Assembly: GCA_035610365.1 (NCBI GenBank)
Contig: CM069439.1
Location: 3,286,001-3,350,000 of the forward strand
DNA length: 64,000 nt
Direction of reading: 5' to 3'
From: Aquatica leii
Lineage: Eukaryota; Arthropoda; Insecta; Coleoptera; Lampyridae
The notes under the pieces were generated by a model. That model was not told where the DNA came from. It worked only from the letters and a program-made list of their open reading frames with translations, and made no database searches. Positions 46,401-59,039 of the stretch are shown piece after piece (the stretch's first letter is position 1; every line of letters begins with the position of its first letter). The translations under genes were made by a program, and so were the position numbers.

Positions 46401-49400
46401 ATTATAAAAAAAGAAGCAAGCAATAAAAAGTTTAAAATCAAGTCAAGATGAACAATTAAGAATCACTTTCTACACAAGTTGATTATAAATTCAAGCGTAA
46501 GCTTAATAGTATTTTTCTTTTTTCAGTCTTTCATACAGAAAAACTGCAAATTTATTGCACAACAAAATTTTACAATGTTAGTGTTGTTCACTGTAATCTG
46601 AAAGTAATAAAGCTTATTACTAAATATATATTTTAAATTAGTATTAATATTGTATATAAAGATAAATAAATAATATAAAAGCATTTTTATGTTATGTCGT
46701 AATAACTTTTGTTTGAATGAAGTAAATGTGAGAATAGCAAGAACAATAAAATAGTGATAAAATTGTTTTTATACTATTTTTATAAAGTATTACTAAAAAA
46801 TAGAGGATTATAAAAATTAATCCTGCACGTTGTGTCATTAAATTTTTAAAGAACGTTTTTAATAACTTTTTTTTCAAAAAAACTTGTTTTAGGTTACGAC
46901 TTCATATCGTATATAGATTGAGTAAAAAGTAATCTTTTAACCCAGGCATAAACGTATGATTTTCTTGAACATTTAAAAAACTTACACAGTCGGAATTTAT
47001 AGAAATATAAACAAGAATTGAACAGTGTTAATGTTGGAACCAAAACCGACAGCGTTTTGTGCTTTGTGCAGCGCAAAAAATAACCGTTGGTGTTGTTACG
47101 TAGAACGAATTCATTGATTTATCGTCGTATTTACTCTTTCGTACAATTTTTAGTTGTTTTTGACTTCAGCGTAAGTTAGAGCATTTAAAAGATGTAAAAA
47201 ACTCTAAAAAAACAAACCTAATGATAATACAATAGATTTGAGTCAGTTAAAAGAATAAACGGCAATAAGAAGCAGTAAAAGCAAATAAAAACACAAGTAG
47301 AAAAATGAATAAACAAACGTAAATAAAAATATATATATAAAAATAGACAGTAAAGTAGTAGACAAAAATGAAATTTTTAAATAGATTGTTCTACAAAAGC
47401 TTGATGTAGAGTAGAATCGTATTCATTCTGTTGTCTAAAGCAAACGCATTAAAAAAATAAGATACATACATAAGGTGGGTCACAATAAATCGCTTTACAC
47501 CACATTGGCTCGGAGTGATAACAAACACACATGGTACAAACAGCTGGTCCTGGTACATATAACATTCCATGCGCTACAGTGTGACCTTGAAAATCAGTAC
47601 ACTCTTCTTCAATTCCATCTGTAAAAATAAATCAAAATTTCATAAATAACAATCTAGTTTTTTTTACAGCACGTATGTGTTTTATTGATTAATCAGAACA
47701 ACGTCGTATGTATCCGGAAAAAGAACATCAAAATTCATAGTGAAACTATAACTACACTGTAACTAAAGCGGCTTAAAAAACAAGACTACAAAAAATTAAA
47801 AAAAAAAATAATTCATTAAAATTGTTTTCTTTTGTAATCTTATAGAAACTTTCATGTACACAGTAGTTGCATCTACTATTTTTAAATCAAGAACTATTTT
47901 TGCAAGTGTCTATTGCCGTCCAAAGCTTGTTTGATACGATTGTCGACCTACTTTGCTAGATCTAATACGATTCTTTGCGTTTATTGTAATATTGTTGTTA
48001 TTTTGTTACTGTCAAGAAGGGTACTTGATTGATCTTTGTTGACTATTTTGAGTTGGTTTGATCGGTATTGTTTTTAGTGGCGATTTGCCATTCTAATTCT
48101 CTTATGTCTTATTCTGCTTTTTTATGTGCGTGTCATTTGTAAATTTTGTTTAGTACACGCATCTTCTTCTCATATATTTCTTTTTTTTCTTACTTTAAAT
48201 CTAAGCTTTATATTTCTGATCGTAGACGTTTTTTACGCCAAACACATTATGTGAAACTCGAGCAACTTTCAGTTACTTTTAGTGTTATTACGACAAAAAT
48301 TAAATGTTAAAAATTTATTCATGTATGTATTCACTGTATTCATATGAAAAAACTATAGTTAAAATAGTGTCGTTATGTGCAGCAAATAGGAACTACAAGA
48401 AGTCATAATAAGATGACAAGTATTATTTTTGGCAACGATCGAAAAATGTATTTTCTGCATTGCAGATAAAGCAAATGTTATTTATAGTAGAAATAATTGC
48501 GCAAAATGTAGACATATTTCAGTAATCTCAAAATTAACTTGAAAAAGAATGTTATTGACATTTAGTGTCTGGCTTTTTTACTGCGTTGAAGTTCATTACT
48601 TTGATTATGAAAGTTTTTCTGTTTACACTAATGGTTGCAGCTTGAAAATTTATATTCGAATAATTAGAAAAAGTTTCTGTTTTATTAACATTTAAAAAAT
48701 GATTTAAATTCTACTACCTGAGATAGAATACAAACGGATGATGTATTGAACAAATATTTTGTTCAATTAACATAAAATGCTATTTTACGAATTTTTAAAT
48801 TTGTCTGACAAACGTAATTCGACATGAAAAACCAGCAGTGCGAATCATATTATCGAAAATAGCTGCAAAGCGGTTAAAAATTACTAGAATTATTTTTTTT
48901 AATTTCTTTGAAGCTGAACATTTATATTGTTTAGAAACTTTTTATATTTGTCTGACAACTCTAATTACTGTGACAGATTGTTAAGATTTTATACGTTGTA
49001 TATTTCATAATAATTCCACTAATTTTGTAAAAATACTCAATAACAAGACAAAGAGAAAATTTTACAATAAAAACTAAGAGAAATTTGACAATTAAATAAG
49101 TCTATTACTAAGCGAGATTTTAAGTGGCGATATCTTTTGGATTCTGGCGTTGATTCTTGTTGATGAATTGCTGTAAATGCGCCTGAAAAGTTTCAGCAAA
49201 ATCACAGTAATATTTTTTTAATGAAAATGTAACTTCGGATATTAAAAAACTCAATTTAGAAAAACTTTTTAAAAACCGGTATCATATATATGATGTGTAA
49301 CGAGCAATCAAATAAGCAAAAGGAAAAACGGCCAAAGCAATTATTCATATTTTAAACTTTACCGAATTAATTACTATATAAGTAAAGTCTAATTACTGAC

Positions 49401-50256
49401 CTTAACCAAATGTTGATGCAGTATGTAATTAGATTGATTTTTCAAAGCTTGCGCTTGCGATTGCTTTACTAACTTTGAAATTGGAGAAATTAGTTATAGA
49501 GCGGTACTACGCAACGTCGCTTCACATTAAGAAAGTTTTTATATTTGCATCAAGGTTTCTCACAGAGTTAACATAATGAAAAAACAGACAAAAAAGTTAA
49601 AATTTATGTCAAAAAAATCTTCTTGTTGCGCTATGCATTATAGAGCCACTCTATGATCAACTAAAAAAATTTATTTTGTTCTTTAAATTGTTATTAATTA
49701 AAGAACATTTTTGATGAAGAATTGTCAATGCTACAAATTAATTTTTTATTTCAGCAATGCGTCGGATTTACCTGGAGTAATTAATGATTCTCGTGTTCTA
49801 TCTAAATGTGAAAAACTTTATAAGTCGTTTAAATAATACTTTTTCATACTTGAATGCGAAGTTATTTGGCAATGTGCGGTATTGACTTTTATAATCACTA
49901 GCAAGACTTATCTTTAGTTTGGAAGTTTGTCATATACTTTGAAAGAAGGAGACTAAAACAAATTCTCAAATTTAATGCAATGCGGCAAGACAACGCAATC
50001 GATAGCACGTGAGACCTTAAAACTGCATTACAATTTACCGCAAAATTAAATATTAAAAATTATGAAGAAAAGGTAACTCTAGAAATAGAGCAGAAGTAGA
50101 GTCCTGAAAAAGGAGTATCGTCTGCGCGCGGACAACACGGCATTATTGTGATTAATCATAAATATTTAAAAACAATTAGAAGAAATAGTTACCTGACGGT
50201 TTTGTCAAAATAACGCACACAATATACACACTCATAACATAATAAGTGCACTTCAT
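40437..50256 (-). CDS. Small secreted or membrane-anchored VWC-domain protein (142 aa)
   Basis: Complete three-exon gene: 50256-50193, 47618-47470, 40652-40437, joined in phases 1 and 0. Residues 1-21 ([18 protein letters not shown]...) look like a signal peptide. Residues 22-87 are one von Willebrand factor C domain with ten cysteines, including CTMCVC (49-54) and CCEFEC (82-87). From ~88 a charged stretch leads to [13 protein letters not shown], with possible N-glycosylation sites. Residues ~118-142 are a hydrophobic C-terminus ending at the TGA, suggesting a GPI-anchor signal or tail membrane anchor. VWC domains often bind BMP-type ligands, but no function is implied by this sequence alone. 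I do not recognise the gene name. Introns of 2.6 and 6.8 kb; the second is full of Penelope-like elements. Start chosen because the phase-1 donor there exactly completes the Asp codon at the next exon. Confidence 0.8.
41001..41035 (-). ncRNA. Hammerhead-ribozyme-like motif, short stem II
   Basis: Minus strand: CGC, CTGAAGA (plus 41026-41032), stem II GAC/GTC with a 5-nt loop, GAAA, CATGTA, GCG. CGC/GCG make stem I. Stem III would be one C-G pair with an AT loop, then TA at the cleavage position. Differs from the GAAACGTC type of the other families. Confidence 0.5.
41440..42305 (+). pseudogene. Penelope-like RT (C-terminal part) and GIY-YIG endonuclease
   Basis: The frame opens at [13 protein letters not shown], the RT palm box with its two aspartates (~41450). 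It continues with [30 protein letters not shown], then the linker. A stop after SLLLNT (~42026) interrupts; beyond it [20 protein letters not shown] is a GIY-YIG start. A frameshift near 42117 and a stop at ~42183 break the rest ([10 protein letters not shown] at the end). The N-terminal RT half is missing. Non-functional, but less decayed than most relics here. Confidence 0.75.
42800..44170 (-). mobile_element. Penelope-like element, internally deleted
   Basis: Reading downwards from 44170: a box GAGCAAAACGTTGGCAAC (a decayed hammerhead-like site), an N-terminal leader region (44163-43830) in two frames, then a jump over most of the RT. At 43548-43195 the frame has [38 protein letters not shown] and ends at the GIY-YIG start [15 protein letters not shown], where a stop falls. 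43195-42850 continues with [20 protein letters not shown] and [19 protein letters not shown]. Same family as the 37.4-38.6 kb copies. Loss of the RT core makes it inactive. Confidence 0.75.
44185..44610 (-). pseudogene. Possible DDE transposase C-terminal remnant
   Basis: Open stretch of 141 codons. Its middle reads [19 protein letters not shown] and [11 protein letters not shown], reminiscent of the C-terminal end of mariner/Tc-like DDE transposases (pattern: R..CA.ITP...N......RR..LCI...G). Nothing upstream supports a catalytic core, and the downstream part is ordinary AT-rich translation. Confidence 0.3.
44620..47469. other. VWC gene intron, no gene recognised
   Basis: Very AT-rich; no frames, repeats or splice-linked blocks that I can assign. 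Confidence 0.5.
47619..50192. other. VWC gene first intron, no gene recognised
   Basis: AT-rich. 47920-48180 is somewhat less AT-rich and could be old transposon sequence, but its translations are uninformative. Confidence 0.5.
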
Positions 50257-52175
50257 ATTTAAGCATTGATTTCGTGCACAAAACGGTTCATCATAAATTA
50301 AATAAAAATATTTATGTAAATATACATAAAATCGAAATATTCTTTAATCAAAATAATTTAAAGAGCTACATGCCGCTTCGCGGTCAAAACGAAACTGAGC
50401 ACAAGGTTGCTATTCAACTGAAAATTATTGTACAGGTCCGGACAGCAAGCATTTTTCAAATGTCGATACCGGCACACTACACTCTGGTAAAATCTATAAA
50501 CTACAACAAAAGTAACATTTCCGTAACTTTAATCAAGTTAATCCTGCAGTTTGTAGCTACGTTTGGGTATTGATCCGTGAAAATAGAGATATCTAGAGCA
50601 AGACTTTTTGACATTGACATTGAAACAATTAGTTTTTTTAATGTAAGTTATTGAAACGATTTTCTTTATTTTTATTTACAAAACTTTTCGTTGGGTTAAA
50701 TAAAACAGTTTCAAAAATTAAGCCCGCTGGATAGCAACAATACCGACAGTTACCTACTCAATTAAAAAAACTTCACATATAATAAATTTATTATTGTAAT
50801 AGAATTAATAATGTTAATCATAACCAAACATCAAAGTTGAAAAAAAATGAATAGTACCGAGTTTTGAAATTAAAAATATTTACGTGAAACACCTATTATG
50901 TTATTAAGATAACAATGGTCAATTTAAATATGATATCTTTGCTATATATTAATAAACCATTTGATTACTAAAAATGACAGTTAAAATGGCAAAAAATCAG
51001 ATCAAATAATAATAATGGGTTAATATAGGGTAGAATTAATGAATAAAAGCTCACATACTTTCGAACGTGAATTACGTTCTTTGTCAGGTGACATTATATT
51101 ACGCTGTTACAGCATATCGTTTAGATACAGCATTTGTCTAAAATTGGTGCAAAATTTAATACCGTGGTTCTTTAAGTGTGCACCGCGACGACATCGGTCG
51201 CCTTAAAGGCGTCGGAAAGCATTTCTGTAAGTATGAACAGACATAGCGATCTGGAATCTTTTTATAACAATTCTAAACGGTAGATATCTTATTCCAGAAA
51301 AGTATGAAACTTTATAGGCATTTCTAGACTTATATAGTATACTATCGAAAATTGTCAAAGTTTTGCAAAAGTTCTAAAGTACCAGTTTGGCAAATTAGTT
51401 CAGTTCGCTTTGTTTCAGTGTGCTGCTTTGTGTTTTTGTAAAAGCGTACCAAAATAGAAAGAACTGAGTGTGATCAAGCATCGTGGTGGAGTGATAAAGA
51501 CACGGAAATACGGTAAAAACGATAATTATCTGAATTTTGGCTTTACTTAAGTAGAAACAAATAATTAAGAAAAGTTGCAATGTGCTCTGTTTAAAAGTTT
51601 TAGCGCCCGAGTGCAAGCTTTCAAGTGTGTCAAAGCTCTAACGTGGAAAGTTGCAAGTTTTACATAAAACTGTATTTGTTAAACAAAGCTCTCTTTCAAG
51701 CTCGCATACAGAGATGCAAAGTGCAAAAAATGTTACGCTATCAAAGCACTTGCTAAAGCCGACTGACTGGTTTCTAAAATAGTTTGCGGAAAACAATGTC
51801 GAGAAATTTGCATAAATCAAAAATTTCTTCCGTGTTCAAGCTTTACCAGAATTTATTTTGCAGGAAGAAGCTAGTCTAATTAAACTCTCTTGCAACAACA
51901 ACCTTAACAAATAGCTTTTTTTTCGCAAAATTTTTAATGCGTGGATTTCGCATTGTGAGGTTTGATAAAGCTGCCGGGTTCAACTCGAAACCTATAACTA
52001 TGCCGCGAACTGATTACGTTTGGAAACTACTGGTTTAACAAAATATTTTTATTTTACGTTTTAGAATCAATCTTAGAGCACTGAAAGCTCTTAATGAACA
52101 TTTTGCTAGACCTAGCAAACATTTTTATTTTGATCTTAAAATACAATAAAATACACATAACTGTTGATGATATTC
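50257..52175. other. Region between VWC gene 5' end and chitinase 3' end
   Basis: Should contain the VWC promoter and any upstream noncoding exon. I cannot fix a start site. Open stretches at 51395-51820 and 50274-50573 have no recognisable features. Confidence 0.4.
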
Positions 52176-52181
52176 TTTATT
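52176..52181 (-). terminator. Chitinase polyadenylation signal
   Basis: Minus-strand AATAAA 79 bp past the chitinase stop codon, in an AT-rich tail. Confidence 0.6.
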
Positions 52182-52259
52182 CTAATTTCTACAAATAGTT
52201 CTTACATCTAAGTAACAAAAATGTACTTATCTAAAATATAAAAATGAAAAAAATGGCTG

Positions 52260-54253
52260 TTACACCTTTTTACATTCGGCTCTATCGGCATTGCTCGGCC
52301 AATCACAGATTCGGGTTTGGGTGTTGAAGACTGTACCGTCACGACAAGATTGTGGCATTAAAGTTCCATGAACACATCGGTAGAACTAGAACAAATTAAT
52401 AAACAAACGGGATAGGTAGTTTTGTTAACAACATACTTTACTACAATCTGTGTGTGGTACAAAATCTTTTCCATTGCAACTGACTAAATTTTCATTAGGG
52501 TCGCTTGATTCATTTGGAATGTCTTCTTCGTGTTTCTGCGTGGTTGTTTGTGTAGGTTTTATTGTTGTTGTTGTAGATGGTGTGTTTTTTGTTGTACTTT
52601 GTGTAGGAACCCATTGTCCAGGTGATGGAGTAGTGGGTTTTGAAGCTTCGCCACCAGATAATGTGCTTGGGGGACGATCCCATTCAGGCTATAAGCGTCA
52701 AATAAATATTGTTTTTCTAACACATCATTTACGTACCCTAGGTGTTGTTGAAATAGTAGGCTCAGGTACCATGTAATCTCTCATATTCATATAAAGAATA
52801 GTTCCTAAAACGTTTTTAGGACCACACAGTCCATGAAAATCGTCCATATCAACAGCCCAAACCATAGCCCCTCCGTATCCTTTTGATTTAATATAATCCA
52901 TTTTTATCTGAACACTTTTAGGATCTTCATAACCGACCCATTGAGTGCCTTTATAAGCGTAAGGTACTTTTCCGTACTCATCCCATTTTCTTGTCCAACC
53001 AGATTCTTTGTTTAATACTTCCGGACAAATCTTAAAAAAATGCTTGTTTAAAAAATAAATTTGTGTGTTGTCTTACTTCGTAATAAGCTAAAAATCCAGT
53101 GGCATTAGTATACGGGCCAGGATCGCCTCCACCAGCTTCTTTATTAATGTAGGTTCCAGGGCTATAATCGCTGTTACTAGCGCTAAGTGTAAACGTTCTA
53201 CCGTAAAATGGTATTCCCACAATTAATTTTTTTGGCGAGCAACCGTAGTCTACCCACAATTGTAAACCATCGTTCTAAAAAATAGTTTGTAGGATTAGAA
53301 AATTTTGTTAAAGTATAACGTACCACGTTTAGTTTTTCATAAGCCCATTGGTCGTGAGGTCTTTTATATAATGGACTGTGCACATCTGCAAAACCTGCCC
53401 AGTTTCCACGTAAATCGTAAGACATTACATGTATGGCATCTAGCAACCTAAAAGTTATAAAATGTGACTAGTTTAACGAGTACTTTGTTTAATACACACT
53501 CGCATAAATCTGGAACGTGATAACCTTCTTGAAGTCTGAATTTTGCAACTGGCACGGCCATTGTTATTTGCCAGTTCTTTTTTTCTTTATCAAAAGCTCT
53601 CCTTAGTTCTTCTACAAAATAGAAGAAATAGTTTTTGTCGGAGAATTTACCATCACGATCTGCGGCTCCAGGATACTCCCAGTCCAAATCAAAACCATCA
53701 AAATTGTATTTATACATAAACTCTAAAAACATTATTTGCAAAAATCTAACTACAAATAAAATCATTTTACTTATCACGCTGGCAATAAACGAATCTCTTT
53801 TAGATTTATCGCCAACCATTTCGGAATATTTTTTACCCCCTTCAGCCCATCCGCCTACCGCTACTTGGAACGTGACATCGGGAAACTTAGATTTCAATGA
53901 CGTAAAGTTTTTAAAACCGTTTTGTTCCACATCCAACTGTTACAATTAAATTGTTAAAAACAATTTTAAAAATATGTTTTATTACCTCAGGATCAATGAC
54001 CAACACTTTCCAGTTTTTATCATCGACTCCAATGAATGAATAAATTACGTGAGTGCACAAAGACGTTGGCATATCGTCGATGCCATATTTACCAATTCCA
54101 GGACGGTAGATAGCCCAGTTGCTAAAGTAACACACGACTTTGGCTGGTGTACCTAAAGTAACAATGTTAATTCATTCTTTTATTTATTTTATCATACTTA
54201 CTTGTGTGGCCTAAGCAAAATAGGAAAGGCAGAAGCAGTAGTGCCACTTGCAT
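52260..54253 (-). CDS. Endochitinase, glycoside hydrolase 18 with CBM14 domain
   Basis: Hydrolyses beta-1,4 linkages of chitin in cuticle or gut lining; secreted. Nine minus-strand exons: 54253-54202, 54152-53986, 53936-53771, 53722-53500, 53447-53324, 53274-53077, 53030-52737, 52688-52437, 52385-52260. All phases agree and give 533 residues. Residues 1-18 form a signal peptide ([17 protein letters not shown]). GH18 spans ~22-390 with [24 protein letters not shown], the catalytic [11 protein letters not shown] (acid Glu144), [22 protein letters not shown] and [13 protein letters not shown]. The linker ~409-477 is Pro/Thr-rich and likely O-glycosylated. CBM14 at 478-531 has six cysteines (479, 490, 496, 506, 519, 530). 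Catalytic residues D137, D140, D142 and E144 are all present, so activity is expected. One catalytic domain plus CBM suggests a Cht5- or gut-type enzyme; I cannot choose the group. No frame damage. Confidence 0.95.
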
Positions 54254-56293
54254 TATTTATATTAAATCTGAAATTAAACTGAAACAATTAAAGAAAGAGT
54301 AGTTACATGAAGAAAATCGAAAACTCTTCTATGTTATAAAATAATACGTACTAAGACATAGTTAAACAAAAAGAAAGTATGTGTTTCAACGACTACTATA
54401 AAAGGGCACAACATAATATTTGTTAATTACAGATGGTCTTACATTTTAATTACGTGTCTATAAAATATAAAAAATAACGACTAGTGTCAAAGTACGTTCT
54501 CATTTGACATATACTTAAGTCAGTGACTCTAAATTTAAAAAAAAATTTTTTTAAACATACATTTTGTTAATGTAAATGTTTCGAGTTAAGATTCTTCTAA
54601 TACAGGGCTAATGAAGTTAACCCTGGTTAGGCAATTTTGGGAATAAGTCTTATTACCGCACGCTATGTATGTGGGGTTAATTTATTTACATAAAAAGAAA
54701 ACAAAACAAGAAACTAGACAAAATCTGAAAACGTCAATACAAATAAAATTGAAACCAATTGTTTTCGATGTATTATTCAGGTTTTTGCAATTCAATATTT
54801 ATTTATGCTATGTACAGACACTAAAGCAACTCGAAATATTGTGAAACAGTAGTTGCGTAACAATGACTCTTGAAACCCCTAAACCGCGGGATGTGTTCAA
54901 CCTTATACATTTTTGAAAAAAAATAGTCAGTTTCAGATGTCGAAAGAATGATGATTATGAAATTTAACAACTACAAAATTAATTACATATTAAGAAGTTT
55001 TTTTAATAAACCTTCAAGTAGTGTTCAAGAACGAAAATTTAGTAAACAAAAAAATTGACAATCATTCAGTCAAATATTTTTTAGAAAAAAAAATATTTCA
55101 AGGTTAACAAGCAAAATAAAATTCAAAATTGTATTATTATTGAATAAAATTTCATCTTGTAGGAGATATTAAGAAGTTATTTAATTTAATAATTTGGTAA
55201 AAAAAAATTATAAAGACAAACCTATTTTTTTAAGTAGAAGAATAATTTCTAGGTTTTGTAAATGTGACGAATCCAACGGCAAAAATATTGGAAACTGTTT
55301 TTGATTTAATGGAAAAAATGAATATTTACCTTATAAGAAGTCGCGGGAGGATTTTGTACTAATTCTGGACATTCCAAAAAACGAAATTGTAATAAGTATG
55401 AATTTAACGTTTAAGCTTTACAAAATCAGTACAATGATATTATTTTCAAACTTGAAAAAAAATTTTTTTTTTAATAAAAATTATTTTGATTAAACGATGC
55501 TAAAGGAAATTTTTGAGTAAACGCGTTTAATGCTAATTTAAACATCATTAATCATTAACCTTTCTAGAGTATGTATAAAATTTATAGATTTTTTTTGTTT
55601 TTTTATGTGATAAAAATATGTCATATTTAACGAAATAAAGAACCCATAAAAAATAAGTGCGCAGCGTCAAATTTGCCTGACGTTTGCAACGCAATACGAT
55701 TTGTCCATAATCAGCATCGAACATGAAAAAACTGAACATGGGCAATATAAATACATTTACCATCCAAAATTGTCGTCATAGTTGTTTAGTATTCAAATGG
55801 ACATCTAAAATTACTAAATTACAAAACATTATTTAAAAAAAATGAATTAATGAAAAACAAGATCTACTTCACAAATAAAACGTAAGTAAAAATAGAAGAA
55901 AAAAAATCAGTTAAACTGAAAAAAAAATAAAAAATTGGAACGGCGAAAAAAAAATTAGTTTAAGTTTAGCTCTTTTCACATTTAAAAATGTTTAAATTAC
56001 ACGAAACGTTTTTCGAATTAACATCTAATTGTCATTTGAAAAAAAAAATTTTTAAGTATTATTAAATATGCAATCTTTCGCAATAAATCAACAATTTTTT
56101 ATTGAAAAAATTGATTTTAAAGATAAATTTGTGAGTTCATTTGTTATATAACACTTCTAGAAGAAACTCAATTTGTTACTAAATTTAAATTTACATAAAT
56201 AAGTTTACGATTTTTTCAAGTAAATAAAACAAAATTTGTTAATGAAACTGTTTTGTTGATAACATTGTTAAAGTAATTAAATAATGTACTCAC
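54254..56293 (-). other. Inferred 5'UTR intron of the chitinase gene
   Basis: A strong minus-strand acceptor (TTTAATTGTTTCAG, plus ~54282) lies just before the ATG, and a second (TTTCAG) is closer to it. The matching donor GTGAGT ends the short exon at 56294. The interior is AT-rich and holds no recognisable gene. Confidence 0.5.
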
Positions 56294-56313
56294 CCCAACA
56301 GCACTCTAGAACT
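56294..56313 (-). other. Candidate noncoding first exon of the chitinase gene
   Basis: Minus strand: TTCAGTTCT contains an arthropod initiator (TCAGT, +1 near 56313). About 20 nt later comes GTTGGG|GTGAGT, a near-consensus donor. The pairing with the acceptors by the ATG is inference. Confidence 0.45.
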
Positions 56314-56348
56314 GAACTATCAATACTGGAAATTGCGTTTGAATAAAA
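56311..56348 (-). promoter_or_regulatory. Candidate chitinase core promoter
   Basis: Initiator TCAGT at plus 56311-56315 with a TATA-like TTTTATT about 28-35 bp upstream (plus 56341-56348). The spacing fits a TATA-Inr promoter, but the TATA match is poor. Confidence 0.35.
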
Positions 56349-59039
56349 GTGGTTGCAACTTAACTGTTTTTAAAATGAAAGTCCTAGCGGCACTCTCAAA
56401 GTTTTATAGTCAACGCGATGAAGTTTTTTTTTAATGCCATCGGCCAATAACTTTTTCAAGAGTGTATTAAGGCACAATGTCCCAGAAAATGTATCAACAG
56501 TGTGAATGCACAAAACTATTTACATCTTTATCTGGCTTAAGTTGGCGGATATTTATATTCATCAAACGAATTTGTTATACGTGCGTCTAACTTCATATTC
56601 AGAAAGGTCTATGTCACTTGAATAACGATTAGGAAACAATCACGTTCATAAAATTTAGTTTGTTTAAGTCAATGTTTAGAAAACTTTGTGTTTGCGTAAT
56701 GAGGAAATTCTCAATTTTCTTCAGCTTTTTTGAACGCAGTTACCTAATTACTGCATTATCTGATGCTTAAATAAATAAGGAACTAAAAAATTGTGTCGAA
56801 ATGCTTAACGTTGTATTTTTCCATGTTTACGCATTTCCGTATCGCAGGATCCAGCAAAAACGAAAGAGGAGTATAAGCGTTGCGGTTTAGTGCGATACGC
56901 AAAAAGGACATCGAAATCTGCGACTTAACGGTTTCGTTCTAAAAATATACCCATACAGTTAATTGTTTACTTCTCGTTTTGTGATAAAAACATTGACAAA
57001 CTTAATTAAAAGTATCTCGCATTTATACTAATTAATGCAAAAGTATTTCTACGGCGCGACTTCAAAAGCTATGGCGTCCTCTTCACGTATAGCATCCAGC
57101 CTACATAGTGAATAATAATATTCACCCTTGGGATTGGCACCAAGACAATGACATATCTGTAAGGTCGGTGCTCCTCATTTTGATCAGTTTTAGAAAAGCA
57201 TGGATTTAATCGCACGATGACAATATCATTCTATTATCCTAACACGCATTAGCCATCAATACATTGACCAGCTCAAAAAAAAACCGAATTGTTTTTGCTT
57301 AGTACCATACCTAATACGCTTATCTAAGTTATTTCAATAAAATGACAACTCATTTTTTTTCATGAAAGCCATTAAAACTGTTTAAATCGTTTCTTCGCTC
57401 TACAGGTTCACATTCTTACAATATAGGTGTATTTTAAGTCAAAGAAAACAAGTTTGTATTCGACGTTTTAATTTAAAAACAACTTAATTCGTTGCACGTT
57501 TACTTGCTTATAGATTTTTGCCAAAACTAAGCAAAAACCTTTTAAAAAGTAATACCGGATATGATTAACCTATACTTATTGTAATTACTTACAAGTACTG
57601 TTAGTCACAACCCAATATTAATTTAAGCGAATTTACATAAACAGCCGAATAAAACAAAGGGTTTGATGAAAATCAATTTTTGATTAACTGTAATCTGGTT
57701 GTTGATCCGTTTTTAAAAAGAAATATGCAAACTAAAAGAAGCATTTGGTCAAGAACTAAATACATGCTCATTAAAAATCATCTCTTGTACCATCTTATTT
57801 TTGTATTTATTTACAAGCTGAATTCCAGAAGTTAAGAACTGTGATTTGCATTAATGTTCAAAAGTCAAATACTTTATAAAAATGTATTATCTAAATATAA
57901 GTAGGAAAATTGTTATAAAAAAAGCAACAACACGTATGGTTATTACGAACGGCTTAAATAATCAAGCAATTTTTGTTAAATAGTAACCTAGTTTTTTTTA
58001 GAATGATTTGAAGTTACGGAATTCTCATAGGTAACACATTTCGTGCAGCAACTTATAATGCGCATCTTGCATGTTAAATTGTGTTACGAACTTATTTGTT
58101 GAATGAATTTCAGTTTTTTTAAATCACTTGTCTACGACTTTTATCGATATAAAGAAGCTTATCAGCAGTTTGGAAAAAATAATATGCAACTGTAAACCAA
58201 ATGGATAAATAAATACTAAATTAATTGGAAAATATTCGACGAGTTCTTGGAAGGTTTGAATGTAAAGTCACATTATTGAATCTTTTATAACATTTTATCA
58301 ACGTTTTAAAAAGTAGTGAAGATTGTTTAGAATTACTGATTAATTTTTGTTATGTTGTTTGCCTAAATTGTTAAAAAAACTAAGTGAATTCAAACTACAT
58401 TGTTTATTTGCACAAAGGCTTTAGACCTTCAGGTGGCAAAATTGATCAAGAAAACATAAACACTATAAGTTTATAAGTGTTGCATGTTTAAGAAAATTTA
58501 AATCTCAATTGAGTTACGTTGTCTCATTCAGCTTTTCAACACAATAGTGATAAGTTTAGCACTTTCCACATGACATGATCATAGATTATAGATGCAGTGA
58601 CAAGAGTGATTAGTGAGCACGATGATCTGTTCCATACTGTATCTACGCTCAAGTATTGACTTAAAAAACTATAGTAAAAAAGACGATCTAATGTCGTCTT
58701 ATAACTTAAAATACCTGGTAACTGAATTTACACGTGTTACAAAAAACACTGGCAAACATTTTTTAAAACATAGATGTTGATAGTATGAATCTTGGTGTTC
58801 ATGACACTTATTTCGAACCACAGATATTTACTTCTAAAACTCAACATAAATGTATTATAAACTGGTGCTTGTCAGTTTAGAAGAATATAATTATAATAAA
58901 TCAAATAAAAATGATTTATATTACTTGGAAACTTAAAAGTGGACGACAAACTAGATGTTTTTCTAAATACTATAATGTACCACTATTATCAGTTTTTTAT
59001 AAAAAATATAATAAGAAAAATAACTAGAATACGATAAAA
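56349..59039. other. Intergenic, no gene recognised
   Basis: AT-rich, with islands of more balanced composition at 56820-56950 and 57050-57180 that I cannot assign. Regulatory sequence for the chitinase would be expected near the left edge. Confidence 0.5.

Noticed and set aside
50274..50573. 99-codon plus-strand open frame next to the VWC signal-peptide exon
   Set aside because: No domain or promoter evidence; it is antisense to, and just upstream of, the real exon.
51403..51520. Initiator-like TTCAGTTCG followed by a GT donor, a possible leader exon on the plus strand
   Set aside because: No downstream plus-strand coding exons were found to receive it.
52450..52776. 108-codon plus-strand frame rich in Val/Cys
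   Set aside because: It is the antisense of chitinase exons and Thr-rich linker.
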